Assembly (NCBI GenBank): GCA_018267135.1
Contig: JAFDZA010000010.1
Location: 62,001 to 126,000, forward strand
From: Bacteroidota bacterium
Lineage (GTDB): Bacteria; Bacteroidota; Bacteroidia; Cytophagales; Cyclobacteriaceae
DNA: 64,000 nucleotides
Direction of reading: 5' to 3'
Shown here: in pieces, positions 1 to 7,577 of the stretch
Numbering within the stretch: the first letter of the stretch is position 1
How the letters are laid out: each line of letters starts with the position of its first letter
Notes under the pieces: generated by a model
What the model saw: the letters and a program-made list of their open reading frames with translations, nothing else
Told to the model about the DNA's origin: nothing
Databases searched by the model: none
Translations under genes and position numbers: made by a program

Positions 1-338
1 CGGTGCGACCTGAGTTTATCAACCGCATAGACGAGATGATTATGTTCCGGCCGTTAACCAAAAACGATATTCAGAAGATTGTTCGAATCCAATTTGAACT
101 TATAAAAAAGAGATTAAATGAAACAGGCGTAGCGCTGGAAATTTCCGAAAAGGCACTCCAGCGGCTGGCCAAACTTGGTTTCGATCCGCAATTTGGAGCC
201 CGGCCTTTAAAAAGGGTTATGCAGCGCGAAATTTTAAATGAACTGTCGAAACAAATATTATCGGGTAAAGTGAACAAGAACTCTTCCATTTTCGTTGATA
301 TAAAAAATGACGTAGAGTTTGAGTTTATCAACCGGTAA
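1..338 (+). CDS. clpB: ClpB disaggregase, C-terminal end (5' truncated by window)
   Basis: This is the last 111 or so residues of the AAA+ protein disaggregase ClpB, which works with DnaK to pull proteins out of aggregates in the cytosol. The visible part opens with RPEFINRIDEMIMFRPL, the sensor region of the second nucleotide-binding domain of ClpB/Hsp100, and continues into the C-terminal D2-small domain (FGARPLKR, where the Arg is the sensor-2 residue). The frame runs off the left edge, so the real start lies outside the window. A strong hairpin terminator follows about 65 bases after the stop codon. The family assignment is secure; ClpA or ClpC are less likely because of the short C-terminal tail and the RPLTK context. 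Confidence 0.93.
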   Translation, partial: VRPEFINRIDEMIMFRPLTKNDIQKIVRIQFELIKKRLNETGVALEISEKALQRLAKLGFDPQFGARPLKRVMQREILNELSKQILSGKVNKNSSIFVDIKNDVEFEFINR

Positions 339-404
339 GTGTTAAAATAAATTGTTGGTTAGTGGGTTTGGTAGATCCCGTGCAAGCGGGGTGGTTTTTG
401 GGGT

Positions 405-438
405 TAGGGCGTGCAGAGGTGCACGCCCTATATTTTTT
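405..438 (+). terminator. Intrinsic terminator after clpB
   Basis: Two 11-base arms, TAGGGCGTGCA at 405-415 and TGCACGCCCTA at 420-430, enclose the loop GAGG and are followed by a T-rich run at 431-438. The strong GC stem plus T tract on the plus strand fits rho-independent termination of clpB. Its tail touches the stop codon of the convergent minus-strand gene at 438. Confidence 0.85.
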
Positions 439-737
439 TATTCGTTATAGCTGTGGTCTTTCCAATACCACCAGTTTAGTTTTTTCTTTTCAGGATGATC
501 TTCGGTAGCAAAATAGACGGCACACCGAAAAGTGTAAAGCATACAAATATCGTGTGTTTCGCCACTGCACTTGTTTAGGGTGTTATAAAGAACAAACGGG
601 TTTTGTTCTTTCAAATCTTCTATACTTCTTATCCCGATATTCCAAAGGTCGAGAGAACATGCTTTCCCAATACCGGGTATCGTTTGAAGTTGTTTCAATA
701 TTTTTTCTTTCTCGCCCATGGTTTCCTTTTTCATCAT
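438..737 (-). CDS. Cdd1-like helix-hairpin-helix protein
   Basis: A 99-residue cytosolic protein that looks like the Cdd1 or 'pathogenicity locus' family. Residues about 12-40 carry a helix-hairpin-helix core, LQTIPGIGKACSLDLW, a fold usually used for sequence-independent DNA contacts. The rest has the family-like stretch MLYTFRCAVYFA and ends in a Trp-rich tail (LNWWYWKD). The molecular role of this family is not known. It lies 4 bp downstream of chrA on the same strand, so it is probably the last gene of the oxygenase-chrA-cdd1 operon. Three Met codons (positions 1, 2 and 7) could serve as start. Confidence 0.75.
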   Translation of the reverse strand: MMKKETMGEKEKILKQLQTIPGIGKACSLDLWNIGIRSIEDLKEQNPFVLYNTLNKCSGETHDICMLYTFRCAVYFATEDHPEKKKLNWWYWKDHSYNE

Positions 738-741
738 CAGG

Positions 742-1947
742 CTAAAAAATAATTCCTAACACAAGCCCTCCCGCAATGACCAACCACGAAGGCACTTTGG
801 TAAAGGCATTTAGTGCTAATGTAACCAGTGCGATGGCTGCATTCAGTAAAATAGTTTTTATAGGCTGGCCGATTACCAGCGGCTCGAAAAGAATTAATGA
901 AGCGGCTGCCACCAACCCTGCATTGGCCGCCAAAATACCTTCGAGTGAAGCACGGATCGCGCGGAATGATTTTAGCCGGTCCCACACACGAATCATAAAG
1001 AAAATTAAAAACGTGCCCGGCAGAAAAATGCCGGCCGTGGCCGCCAGTGCGCCTACTAGCTCTCCGCTTTTCCCAAATGGTGCCATAGACAAAGATCCGA
1101 TAAACGAACTGAACGAATACACCGGCCCCGGCAGCGCCTGCACCAGTGCATACCCCGAAAGAAATACTTCAGACGAAAGATATTTTTTAAACTCAACAAA
1201 TTCGGTATAGAGCATTGGCGTTAGCACTTGCCCGCCTCCAAAAACCAAACTTCCGTTGCGATAAAAATTTTCAAACAACCGAATGGGTAATAGTTCGGGT
1301 ACCGATTTGGTTAGGTTTCCAAGCAAGGCAGCAAAGGCGAGGACTCCAATCCATAAAAATAAATTAGCCCAATATACTTCTACTTTACGTTTGGGTTCAC
1401 GTGGATGTGCCTTGTAATTAAAGGCCGTTACACATCCGGCAATTAACAAAATAACAGGAAAGATATAGGGTGTTTTAATCAGAACAGAAAGCAAAGCGGC
1501 CACTATCATAATAATAAAAGTGCGCGGCCGTGTAATGGTTTTGTTGATGATGATGTACCCCCCGTAAGCTATAAACCCTACGGCCATAGGTTGAATGAAC
1601 CGGGTGAAGCTGATCGATATTTGTTTCCCTTCAAAGTTGGCAATAAGCATACCTGCAGCTGTCATAATTATCACACTGGGCAACATCCAAATGAGCAGGG
1701 TAAGGTAAGCCAGATTAGGTCCGCGCAGGCGGTATGCAATAGCCGTTAAAGTCTGTGTAGAGGTGGGGCCCGGTAATACCTGACCGAGGGCATTCAACTC
1801 AATCAATTCCTCTTCGGTAATATATTTTTTTTCCTCTACCAGCCTACGTTGAAAATGAGCGATATGTGCTTGGGGGCCTCCAAAGCAAGACACCGAAAGC
1901 AAGAATACATCTTTGAGAAACTCGGTATAACGTACCTTCTCTTTCAA
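742..1947 (-). CDS. chrA: Chromate transporter ChrA, two-domain
   Basis: A 401-residue inner-membrane protein of the CHR family, which exports chromate driven by the proton gradient. The long form is present. An N-terminal CHR domain starts near residue 12 with SVSCFGGPQAHIAHF and has LGQVLPGPTSTQTLT near residue 54. A second CHR domain in the C-terminal half repeats the pattern with VFGGGQVLTPMLYTEF and LVQALPGPVYSFSSF. About ten hydrophobic segments are visible. It starts 6 bp after the stop of the upstream oxygenase gene and ends 4 bp before the Cdd1-like gene. Many CHR proteins occur in genomes with no chromate exposure, so the natural substrate may be another anion such as sulfate. Confidence 0.9.
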   Translation of the reverse strand: MKEKVRYTEFLKDVFLLSVSCFGGPQAHIAHFQRRLVEEKKYITEEELIELNALGQVLPGPTSTQTLTAIAYRLRGPNLAYLTLLIWMLPSVIIMTAAGMLIANFEGKQISISFTRFIQPMAVGFIAYGGYIIINKTITRPRTFIIMIVAALLSVLIKTPYIFPVILLIAGCVTAFNYKAHPREPKRKVEVYWANLFLWIGVLAFAALLGNLTKSVPELLPIRLFENFYRNGSLVFGGGQVLTPMLYTEFVEFKKYLSSEVFLSGYALVQALPGPVYSFSSFIGSLSMAPFGKSGELVGALAATAGIFLPGTFLIFFMIRVWDRLKSFRAIRASLEGILAANAGLVAAASLILFEPLVIGQPIKTILLNAAIALVTLALNAFTKVPSWLVIAGGLVLGIIF

Positions 1948-1953
1948 TGTGTC

Positions 1954-2925
1954 CTATTTTTTCAATCCGATTTCTTTCAATCGTTGATTGAGGAATGCTC
2001 CGGCCGTAATATCGGGCCACAGCTTCGGGTAAGATGCGCTTACGCATGAAGGAAGTGAAGACAAATCCATTTCTGAACGGGGGTGCATAAAGAATGGAAT
2101 AGAATACCGCGGGCGGTTCATTAAATGCCGGGGCGGGTTTACTACCCGATGAATGGTGGATTTCAGCTTTTTGTTGGTAAGCCGCTCCAACATATCGCCT
2201 ACGTTTACCACCAATTGCTCGGGCAACGCAGTAATCGGTATCCATCGTCCATCGCGTCTGAGTACCTGCAAACCATCGGCACTGGCACCCATCAGTAAAG
2301 TAATGAGATTGATATCGCCATGTTCGGCTGCCCGCACGGCATCGGCCGGAACGGCATCCGGGTTTTCAATAGGGAAATAATGGATGGGCCGAAGAATACT
2401 GTTGCCATGACGTACCTTGGCATCAAAATAATTTTCAGGTAAATCTAAATACAAGGCAATGGCACGCAGCATCTGTACGCCTGTTCGCTCCAGTTGCCGG
2501 TACACTTCCAATGCGGTTTCTTTAAACTCCGGCAGCTCGGCCGGCCATATATTTTCCGGATACTCATTTTTGATCGGGTCGTTATCGGTTACGGTTTGGC
2601 CTATGTGATAAAATTCTTTTAGGTCGCCCGTATTACGACCTTTAGCGTGTTCCTTTCCTTTGCCGATGTAGCCGCGCTGGCCGGCCAAATGAGGTATTTC
2701 GTATTTCTGTTTTATTTCATCGGGGAGGGCAAAAAAATTCTTAATAACGTTGTATAGCTTTTCACTCAAGCTGTCTGACAAATAATGATTGCGTATGGCT
2801 ACAAACCCAATATGGTTATAGGCCGTTCCTAAATCAGTTACAAATTTTTTCTTTCGATCCGGATCTCCATCGGTAAAGTCAGCCAAATCTAAAGATGGTA
2901 TTTCATCGTACAGGGTGTCGCTCAT
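1954..2925 (-). CDS. 2-oxoglutarate/Fe(II) oxygenase, isopenicillin N synthase-like
   Basis: A protein of about 323 residues in the isopenicillin N synthase-like non-heme iron oxygenase family. The N-terminal DIOX_N region begins with EIPSLDLADF. The double-stranded beta-helix core carries the iron ligands: His and Asp in AEHGDINLITLL and a distal His in STIHRVVNPP. Arg in the later RYSIPFF motif would bind the 2-oxoglutarate carboxylate. The Met at 2925 is preferred because the preceding ten in-frame residues do not resemble the family. It is the first gene of a tight minus-strand unit with chrA and the Cdd1-like gene. The substrate cannot be read from the sequence; small-molecule hydroxylation or ring formation is typical. 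Confidence 0.85.
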   Translation of the reverse strand: MSDTLYDEIPSLDLADFTDGDPDRKKKFVTDLGTAYNHIGFVAIRNHYLSDSLSEKLYNVIKNFFALPDEIKQKYEIPHLAGQRGYIGKGKEHAKGRNTGDLKEFYHIGQTVTDNDPIKNEYPENIWPAELPEFKETALEVYRQLERTGVQMLRAIALYLDLPENYFDAKVRHGNSILRPIHYFPIENPDAVPADAVRAAEHGDINLITLLMGASADGLQVLRRDGRWIPITALPEQLVVNVGDMLERLTNKKLKSTIHRVVNPPRHLMNRPRYSIPFFMHPRSEMDLSSLPSCVSASYPKLWPDITAGAFLNQRLKEIGLKK

Positions 2926-3039
2926 ATTATTTAAAAAAAATCTGTGTTTACCCAAGAAAAGTTGCTCCGTGCAAGCTAACTATTTTTAACTAAATTTACT
3001 CCTCTCTCTGCATCCTCATAAAATTAAATTCAAAATGAT

Positions 3040-3738
3040 ATGAAAAAGATTAGTCGAAGAAAATTTGTAATAGATTCTGCGCAGGCTACGGCATTGGCCC
3101 TGGTTGCGCCTGCGTTATTGCAAGCTAAAGAAGTAGGCGCGTTCTCGTTTTCGCAAGTAGCTTTGCCCTATGCCTACAATGCGCTGGAGCCATACATTGA
3201 TGCGCAGACCATGGAAATACATTATACCAAGCACCATGCCGCATATGTAAAAAATGTAAACGATGCCATTGCGGCCGAAAAAATTTCCTTTCAAACCGAA
3301 ACCGATTTTTTTGCCCACGTATCAAAACTATCGCCCAAAGCACACAACAATGCCGGAGGTGCCTGGAACCACAATTTCTTCTGGCAAGTAATGAAGCCCA
3401 AGGGCGGAGGTGCCCCAGCCGGAAAGATAGGCGATGCCATTACCGGGGCCTTTGGTTCGTTCGATAAATTTAAAGAAGAATTTACTAAAGCCGCCATGAG
3501 TCGGTTTGGTTCCGGCTGGGCATGGCTGGTGCAAGCCAATGGCAAATTAAAAATCGGCAACTCGCCTAATCAGGATAACCCGCTGATGGATACCTCCGAT
3601 CTGAAAGGCACACCGCTGCTCGGCTTAGATGTGTGGGAGCATGCCTACTATTTAAAGTATCAAAACAAACGAAATGAATACGTGGCCAACTGGTGGAATA
3701 CCATAAATTGGGATGAAGTGGCCAAACGGTTAGCTTAA
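3040..3738 (+). CDS. sod: Superoxide dismutase, Mn-type, with Tat signal
   Basis: A 232-residue Fe/Mn-family superoxide dismutase that converts superoxide to hydrogen peroxide and oxygen. Metal ligands are His61, His111, Asp197 and His201 in the usual contexts (EIHYTKHH, WNHNFFW, LDVWEHAYY). Gly107 before WNH and Gln178 in NQDNPLM place the second-sphere glutamine on the C-terminal side, the pattern of Mn or cambialistic enzymes rather than strict Fe enzymes. The first 35 residues hold a twin-arginine motif (SRRKF) and a hydrophobic stretch, so the enzyme is probably folded with its metal and exported by the Tat system to the periplasm. It is a single gene in an intergenic setting. Confidence 0.95.
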   Translation: MKKISRRKFVIDSAQATALALVAPALLQAKEVGAFSFSQVALPYAYNALEPYIDAQTMEIHYTKHHAAYVKNVNDAIAAEKISFQTETDFFAHVSKLSPKAHNNAGGAWNHNFFWQVMKPKGGGAPAGKIGDAITGAFGSFDKFKEEFTKAAMSRFGSGWAWLVQANGKLKIGNSPNQDNPLMDTSDLKGTPLLGLDVWEHAYYLKYQNKRNEYVANWWNTINWDEVAKRLA

Positions 3739-3824
3739 AAAAAATTATAGCTTAATACGTATTTGCATAGCTGCTTTTTCATTTTGTAAAATCATTTACC
3801 TCTCATTACACTTAAAAACTATTT

Positions 3825-5213
3825 ATGTTTCAACCCCATCGCTTTATTCGTCTATTTATTCTGCTTTTGTTTGTAGCCGTTGCTCTCAGCAGTTGCCGGG
3901 AAAAAAAAGACGATCAGGCAACCGGCACCTTTCAGGTTCCGATTGAGTATTACAAATTAAAAAATGGCCTCAAGGTGGCGTTGTCGCAAGACAAAACATC
4001 GCCCACGGTAGCTATTGCCGTGTATTACAATATTGGCTTTCGCATCGAGCCCAAAAATCGTACGGGCTTTGCTCATTTGTTTGAGCACATGATGTTTCAA
4101 GGTTCGCAAAATCTGGGCAAGATGGAATTTATAAAATTGGTGCAATCAAATGGAGGGATATTAAATGGCTCTACCCGTTTCGATTTTACCAATTATTTTG
4201 AAGTGATGCCCGCCCACAAATTAGAAACGGCTCTCTGGGCCGAGGCCGACCGCATGAAGGGATTGGCCATTACACAAGATAATTTAACCAACCAACAAGG
4301 AGTGGTAAAAAGCGAAGTACGAGTAAATGTGCTCAACCAACCTTATGGCGGGTTTCCCTGGCTGGATATGCCGCAGTATGCCAACGAAAACTGGTATAAC
4401 GCACATAATTTTTATGGCGACCTAAACGATCTGGATTCGGCCAAACTGGAAGATGTTAACAGTTTCTTTAAAACCTACTACGCCCCCAACAATGCCTCGA
4501 TTGCCGTGGTGGGCGATTTTGAAATAGCCGATGCCAAAAAATGGATCGAGAATTATTTTGGAGAAATCCCCTCATCTCATCTTCCGCCCAAGCCTGACAT
4601 TTCAGAACCCCGGCAAGAAAAAGAAAAACGGTTTACGAAAGAAGATAAGCTGGCCGAAAAGCCGGCCCTGGCCGTAGCCTACAAAATGCCCGAACGCAAT
4701 ACCCCCGAATATTATGCTATGGGGCTCATCGATCAAATGCTGCTGCAAGGCCAGGACAGTAAATTGTATTTGGCGTTAGTGCAAGGAAAAGGATATGCCA
4801 GTAGTGTAAACGGAGGCATCAACTACTTAGGGAATATGTATAACTACAGTGGGCCCATGGTGTGGATGGCCGATTTAATTTACGATGCCAATGTTTCGCC
4901 CGATTCTATTCTGTACCAGGTTAATAAGGCTGTGAATGAATTACAATCCAACGTATCAAAAGAAGATTTAGATTTGGCTGTAGTAAAAATCCGCTCTAAA
5001 CTGTACGATGAACTGGGTGGTTATTTTGGAATTGGCCGGGCCGATATGCTGGCTTGCTTTGCGTTGTTTGACGATGACCCTTCTCGGGTCAATTCACTGG
5101 AAAGTGAATTTAAAAAAGTAACTCCGGAACTGATTAAAAAAACGGCACAAGAATATTTGCGCCCCACCAACCGAACCATTTTGATTGTTGATCCTAAAGC
5201 CAAAGCCCAATGA
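3825..5213 (+). CDS. M16 zinc peptidase, active subunit, lipoprotein
   Basis: A 462-residue M16 (pitrilysin/processing-peptidase) metalloprotease. It has an N-terminal lipobox (LSSC, Cys24), so it is likely membrane-anchored in the periplasm. The inverted zinc motif HLFEH is at residues 84-88, with the distal glutamate at about 164 in VVKSEVRV, so the active site is complete. The length equals one half of a full two-domain M16 enzyme. The next gene overlaps by 4 bases and encodes an M16 homologue without the zinc motif, the usual arrangement for a heterodimer of catalytic and non-catalytic subunits. The substrate is unknown; such pairs degrade peptides in the envelope. Confidence 0.92.
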   Translation: MFQPHRFIRLFILLLFVAVALSSCREKKDDQATGTFQVPIEYYKLKNGLKVALSQDKTSPTVAIAVYYNIGFRIEPKNRTGFAHLFEHMMFQGSQNLGKMEFIKLVQSNGGILNGSTRFDFTNYFEVMPAHKLETALWAEADRMKGLAITQDNLTNQQGVVKSEVRVNVLNQPYGGFPWLDMPQYANENWYNAHNFYGDLNDLDSAKLEDVNSFFKTYYAPNNASIAVVGDFEIADAKKWIENYFGEIPSSHLPPKPDISEPRQEKEKRFTKEDKLAEKPALAVAYKMPERNTPEYYAMGLIDQMLLQGQDSKLYLALVQGKGYASSVNGGINYLGNMYNYSGPMVWMADLIYDANVSPDSILYQVNKAVNELQSNVSKEDLDLAVVKIRSKLYDELGGYFGIGRADMLACFALFDDDPSRVNSLESEFKKVTPELIKKTAQEYLRPTNRTILIVDPKAKAQ

Positions 5214-6604
5214 AAAAGTTAATCCAAAATAATTTTGTTGCCCTGATTGTTTTCGTTTTTACCCTTTCTGCATTTGCCCAAAAGCAAACCCCGCCTGCCG
5301 GAGGAACACCCAAAGATTTTAATTTGCCCGCCAAGTCAGGAAAAACATTGGCCAACGGCTTGCGCTCTACGCTGGTGCAATATGGTGCGCTGCCAAAAGT
5401 AAATGTAGAACTCATTATAAAAACCGGAAACGTACACGAAACCGCAGAAGAAGTGTGGCTGACCGATTTAACCTGTGCCCTGATGAAGGAAGGAACAGCC
5501 ACCATGAATTTCAAAGCCATTTCAAAAAAGGTAGCCGGCATGGGTGGCGATGTAACCATCAATGCAGGCATGGATAATGTAACCATTTCCGGAGCAGTGC
5601 TTTCCGAGTTTGCCCCCGATCTGGTAAAAGTAATTGCCGATCTGGTTATGCATCCGGCCTTTCCTTCCGGTGAAATAGAACGACTGAAGTCGGATTTAAA
5701 AAGACAGTTGGTCGTGCAAAAATCCGTACCACAGTCGCAAGCCTCCGAACGTTTTTTTCAACTTATTTATAAAGACCATCCGTACGGAAGGAGTTTTCCT
5801 ACCGAGAAAATGATCAGCAGCTATTCTACCGAAATGGTTAAAAGTTTTTATACTAAAAATTTTGGAGCTAAGCGTTCTGTGATTTATGTAGTTGGAAAGT
5901 TTGATGAGCAAGCCGTGGGCAAAGCCATTGATGAAACCTTTGCCTCCTGGGCAGCCGGGCCGGATGTAAACTATCCGCCCGCTACTCCGGTTCGCACCAA
6001 TGAAATAGCCATCATCAACCGTCCCGATGCTCCACAAACAACCGTCATGCTTGGAACGCCCACGTTAACACCCACCGACAAGGATGCGGTGGCACTACAA
6101 GTAACCAACTCCTTATTGGGCGGATCATTCGGTTCACGCATTACCAGCAATATCCGCGAAGACAAAGGATATACCTACTCTCCTTTCAGTACTATTCAAA
6201 ACAGGAAAGGCGTTTCTGTTTGGTATGAGGAAGCCGATGTTACCAGCAAAGATACAGGCGCCTCTTTGCAAGAAATTGCTAAGGAAATAAAACGCCTGCA
6301 AAAAGAAACTCCGTCTAAAGAAGAGCTGGAGGGTATTCAGCGCTACATGGCCGGCACGTTTGTATTGCAAAATTCTAACCCGGGCGGAATTATCGGCCAA
6401 TTAAATTTTCTGGATCAGCATGGGCTGAGCGATACCTACCTGACAGATCGTGTAAAAAATATTTATGCCGTTACTCCTGAAAAAGTTTCGCAGATAACCC
6501 GGGATCATTTTAAGTATGAAGACATGACATTAGTTTTAGTGGGCGACAAAAAACTGCTGGAGAAACAAATTAAAATGCATGAGGCTGCCAAAAAAGTAAA
6601 ATAA
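5210..6604 (+). CDS. M16 peptidase-like partner subunit (inactive)
   Basis: A 464-residue secreted M16-family protein with a signal peptide ending near AFAQ (residue 24). In place of the zinc motif it has WLTDLTCALMKEG, so it cannot bind zinc in the usual way. It keeps the C-terminal substrate-binding stretch around residues 308-325 (RITSNIREDKGYTYSP), matching the R/Y pair used by the non-catalytic subunit to hold peptides. Its ATG overlaps the stop of the active M16 gene (ATGA), pointing to translational coupling and a 1:1 complex. The assignment as partner subunit is by family knowledge and position; complex formation itself is inferred. Confidence 0.9.
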   Translation: MKKLIQNNFVALIVFVFTLSAFAQKQTPPAGGTPKDFNLPAKSGKTLANGLRSTLVQYGALPKVNVELIIKTGNVHETAEEVWLTDLTCALMKEGTATMNFKAISKKVAGMGGDVTINAGMDNVTISGAVLSEFAPDLVKVIADLVMHPAFPSGEIERLKSDLKRQLVVQKSVPQSQASERFFQLIYKDHPYGRSFPTEKMISSYSTEMVKSFYTKNFGAKRSVIYVVGKFDEQAVGKAIDETFASWAAGPDVNYPPATPVRTNEIAIINRPDAPQTTVMLGTPTLTPTDKDAVALQVTNSLLGGSFGSRITSNIREDKGYTYSPFSTIQNRKGVSVWYEEADVTSKDTGASLQEIAKEIKRLQKETPSKEELEGIQRYMAGTFVLQNSNPGGIIGQLNFLDQHGLSDTYLTDRVKNIYAVTPEKVSQITRDHFKYEDMTLVLVGDKKLLEKQIKMHEAAKKVK

Positions 6605-6675
6605 TTAATGAGGTATTTTTCTTCTGCCGGATCGCTTGTTCGGGCAGGCCGGCTATTAAAACAAAATGTCTTTTC

Positions 6676-6683
6676 TATTTTTG
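6676..6683 (+). promoter_or_regulatory. Putative -7 box (TATTTTTG) for the 6688 gene
   Basis: TATTTTTG matches the Bacteroidota -7 consensus TAnnTTTG exactly. It ends only four bases before the ATG at 6688, so transcription from it would give a leaderless or nearly leaderless mRNA. No clear TTG box is seen about 19 bp upstream, so confidence is limited. Confidence 0.35.
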
Positions 6684-6687
6684 TGCC

Positions 6688-7161
6688 ATGAAATGGAACC
6701 TGTTGATAGTATTGCTCTGGGTGGGCGGCACTGTAACCGCTCAAAAAAAGATTACCATGTACAAAACATTTGGCGGGGTAATTTATATGCTGAGCGATTC
6801 GCTCGAAATCAGCCCTAAGCAAACCGCCAGTATTTTGTTTACCCATCCGCAGGCTTATCCTGAGTTTAAGAAAGCCCGAAGATGGTCTACGGCTTCCGCG
6901 CTAACCGGTTTTACCGGGGCGGCTATGGTAGCCATACCTCTGGCCACACTGGCTTTTGGCGAGCGGGCCGATTGGGGCTATGCACTGGGGGGCTCGGCAT
7001 TAATCGCCATTGGGTTGGTGTGCAATCAGGTTTATAAAGCGCGGGCGCTTTACGCCATTGATTTATACAATGCCGATCTTCCGCAAAAAACTTCTCGCAT
7101 CCGCATCCATCCCCGGCTTCAGTTTTACGGAACAAGCGCCCGCCTCATTATCAAGTTTTAA
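6688..7161 (+). CDS. Unknown exported membrane protein, 157 aa
   Basis: I do not recognise the family. The 157-residue protein begins with a signal peptide (MKWNLLIVLLWVGGTVTAQ). Two hydrophobic segments around residues 68-90 and 95-112 (STASALTGFTGAAMVAIPLA and YALGGSALIAIGLVCNQV) would span the membrane. Between the signal peptide and these lies a stretch of about 50 residues mentioning a short helix-rich region (SPKQTASILFTHPQAYPEFKKARR). The C-terminal tail is short and basic. The layout resembles small Bacteroidota envelope proteins of unknown role. It follows the M16 pair by 83 bp, with a possible own promoter, and is 15 bp upstream of the next small gene. Confidence 0.7.
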   Translation: MKWNLLIVLLWVGGTVTAQKKITMYKTFGGVIYMLSDSLEISPKQTASILFTHPQAYPEFKKARRWSTASALTGFTGAAMVAIPLATLAFGERADWGYALGGSALIAIGLVCNQVYKARALYAIDLYNADLPQKTSRIRIHPRLQFYGTSARLIIKF

Positions 7162-7176
7162 ATTTAGATACCGGAT

Positions 7177-7557
7177 ATGACTGCCGCGGGTCGAGTAAAA
7201 ACAATACGGATTTCGGATAAAGAAATTATCTGTATTGATTACACAAATTGCAAGCCAGATGAGTTGATAGCGGTATTTAACTTAGCTAAAGAAACCGTAG
7301 TGAACAGTGGAAAAAAATGTTTGTTGCTAACTAATTTTTATAAAACGTTTATCTCTCCTTCTTTTATGCGCCATGTAGAACGAGAAACGTATCCGCTAAA
7401 ACATCTCATCAAAAAAAATGCTTTCATCAATACAACCCTGCCTCAGCGAATGATTATTAAAGGATTTTCTTTTTTCTTAAGAAAAAAAGATTTTTTGTCT
7501 TTTGCTTCGTATGACGAAGCCATCCGGTATCTGGTAAGCGATGAGAATGAAAGTTAG
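7177..7557 (+). CDS. Small STAS/SpoIIAA-like cytosolic protein
   Basis: A 126-residue protein without signal peptide or membrane segment. Its alternating pattern (KTIRISDKEIICIDYTNCK, then a helix with LIAVFNLAKETVV, then KCLLLTNFY) resembles the beta-alpha order of STAS/SpoIIAA-like domains found as stand-alone proteins in Bacteroidota, often near stress or signalling genes. The C-terminal half has a basic helix (MIIKGFSFFLRKKDFLSF) and a final helix. The fold assignment is an impression from pattern, not from a search. It sits 15 bp after the preceding small membrane-protein gene and may be co-transcribed with it. Confidence 0.6.
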   Translation: MTAAGRVKTIRISDKEIICIDYTNCKPDELIAVFNLAKETVVNSGKKCLLLTNFYKTFISPSFMRHVERETYPLKHLIKKNAFINTTLPQRMIIKGFSFFLRKKDFLSFASYDEAIRYLVSDENES

Positions 7558-7577
7558 ACTAACGGTTTAAAAATATA

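Noticed and set aside
81..90. GTTCGAATCC, which looks like a tRNA T-loop
   Set aside because: It lies in frame inside clpB and has no acceptor stem or anticodon arm around it. No tRNA was found elsewhere in the window.
1844..2245. 133-codon minus-strand frame spanning the oxygenase/chrA junction
   Set aside because: It overlaps two strongly supported genes on the same strand in another frame and resembles no protein.
6622..6660. GCCGG...CCGGC stretch after the M16 pair as terminator or mobile repeat
   Set aside because: Only five pairs with a large loop and no T run. It shares CCGGC motifs with the phoH palindrome, but the similarity is too short to call a repeat.
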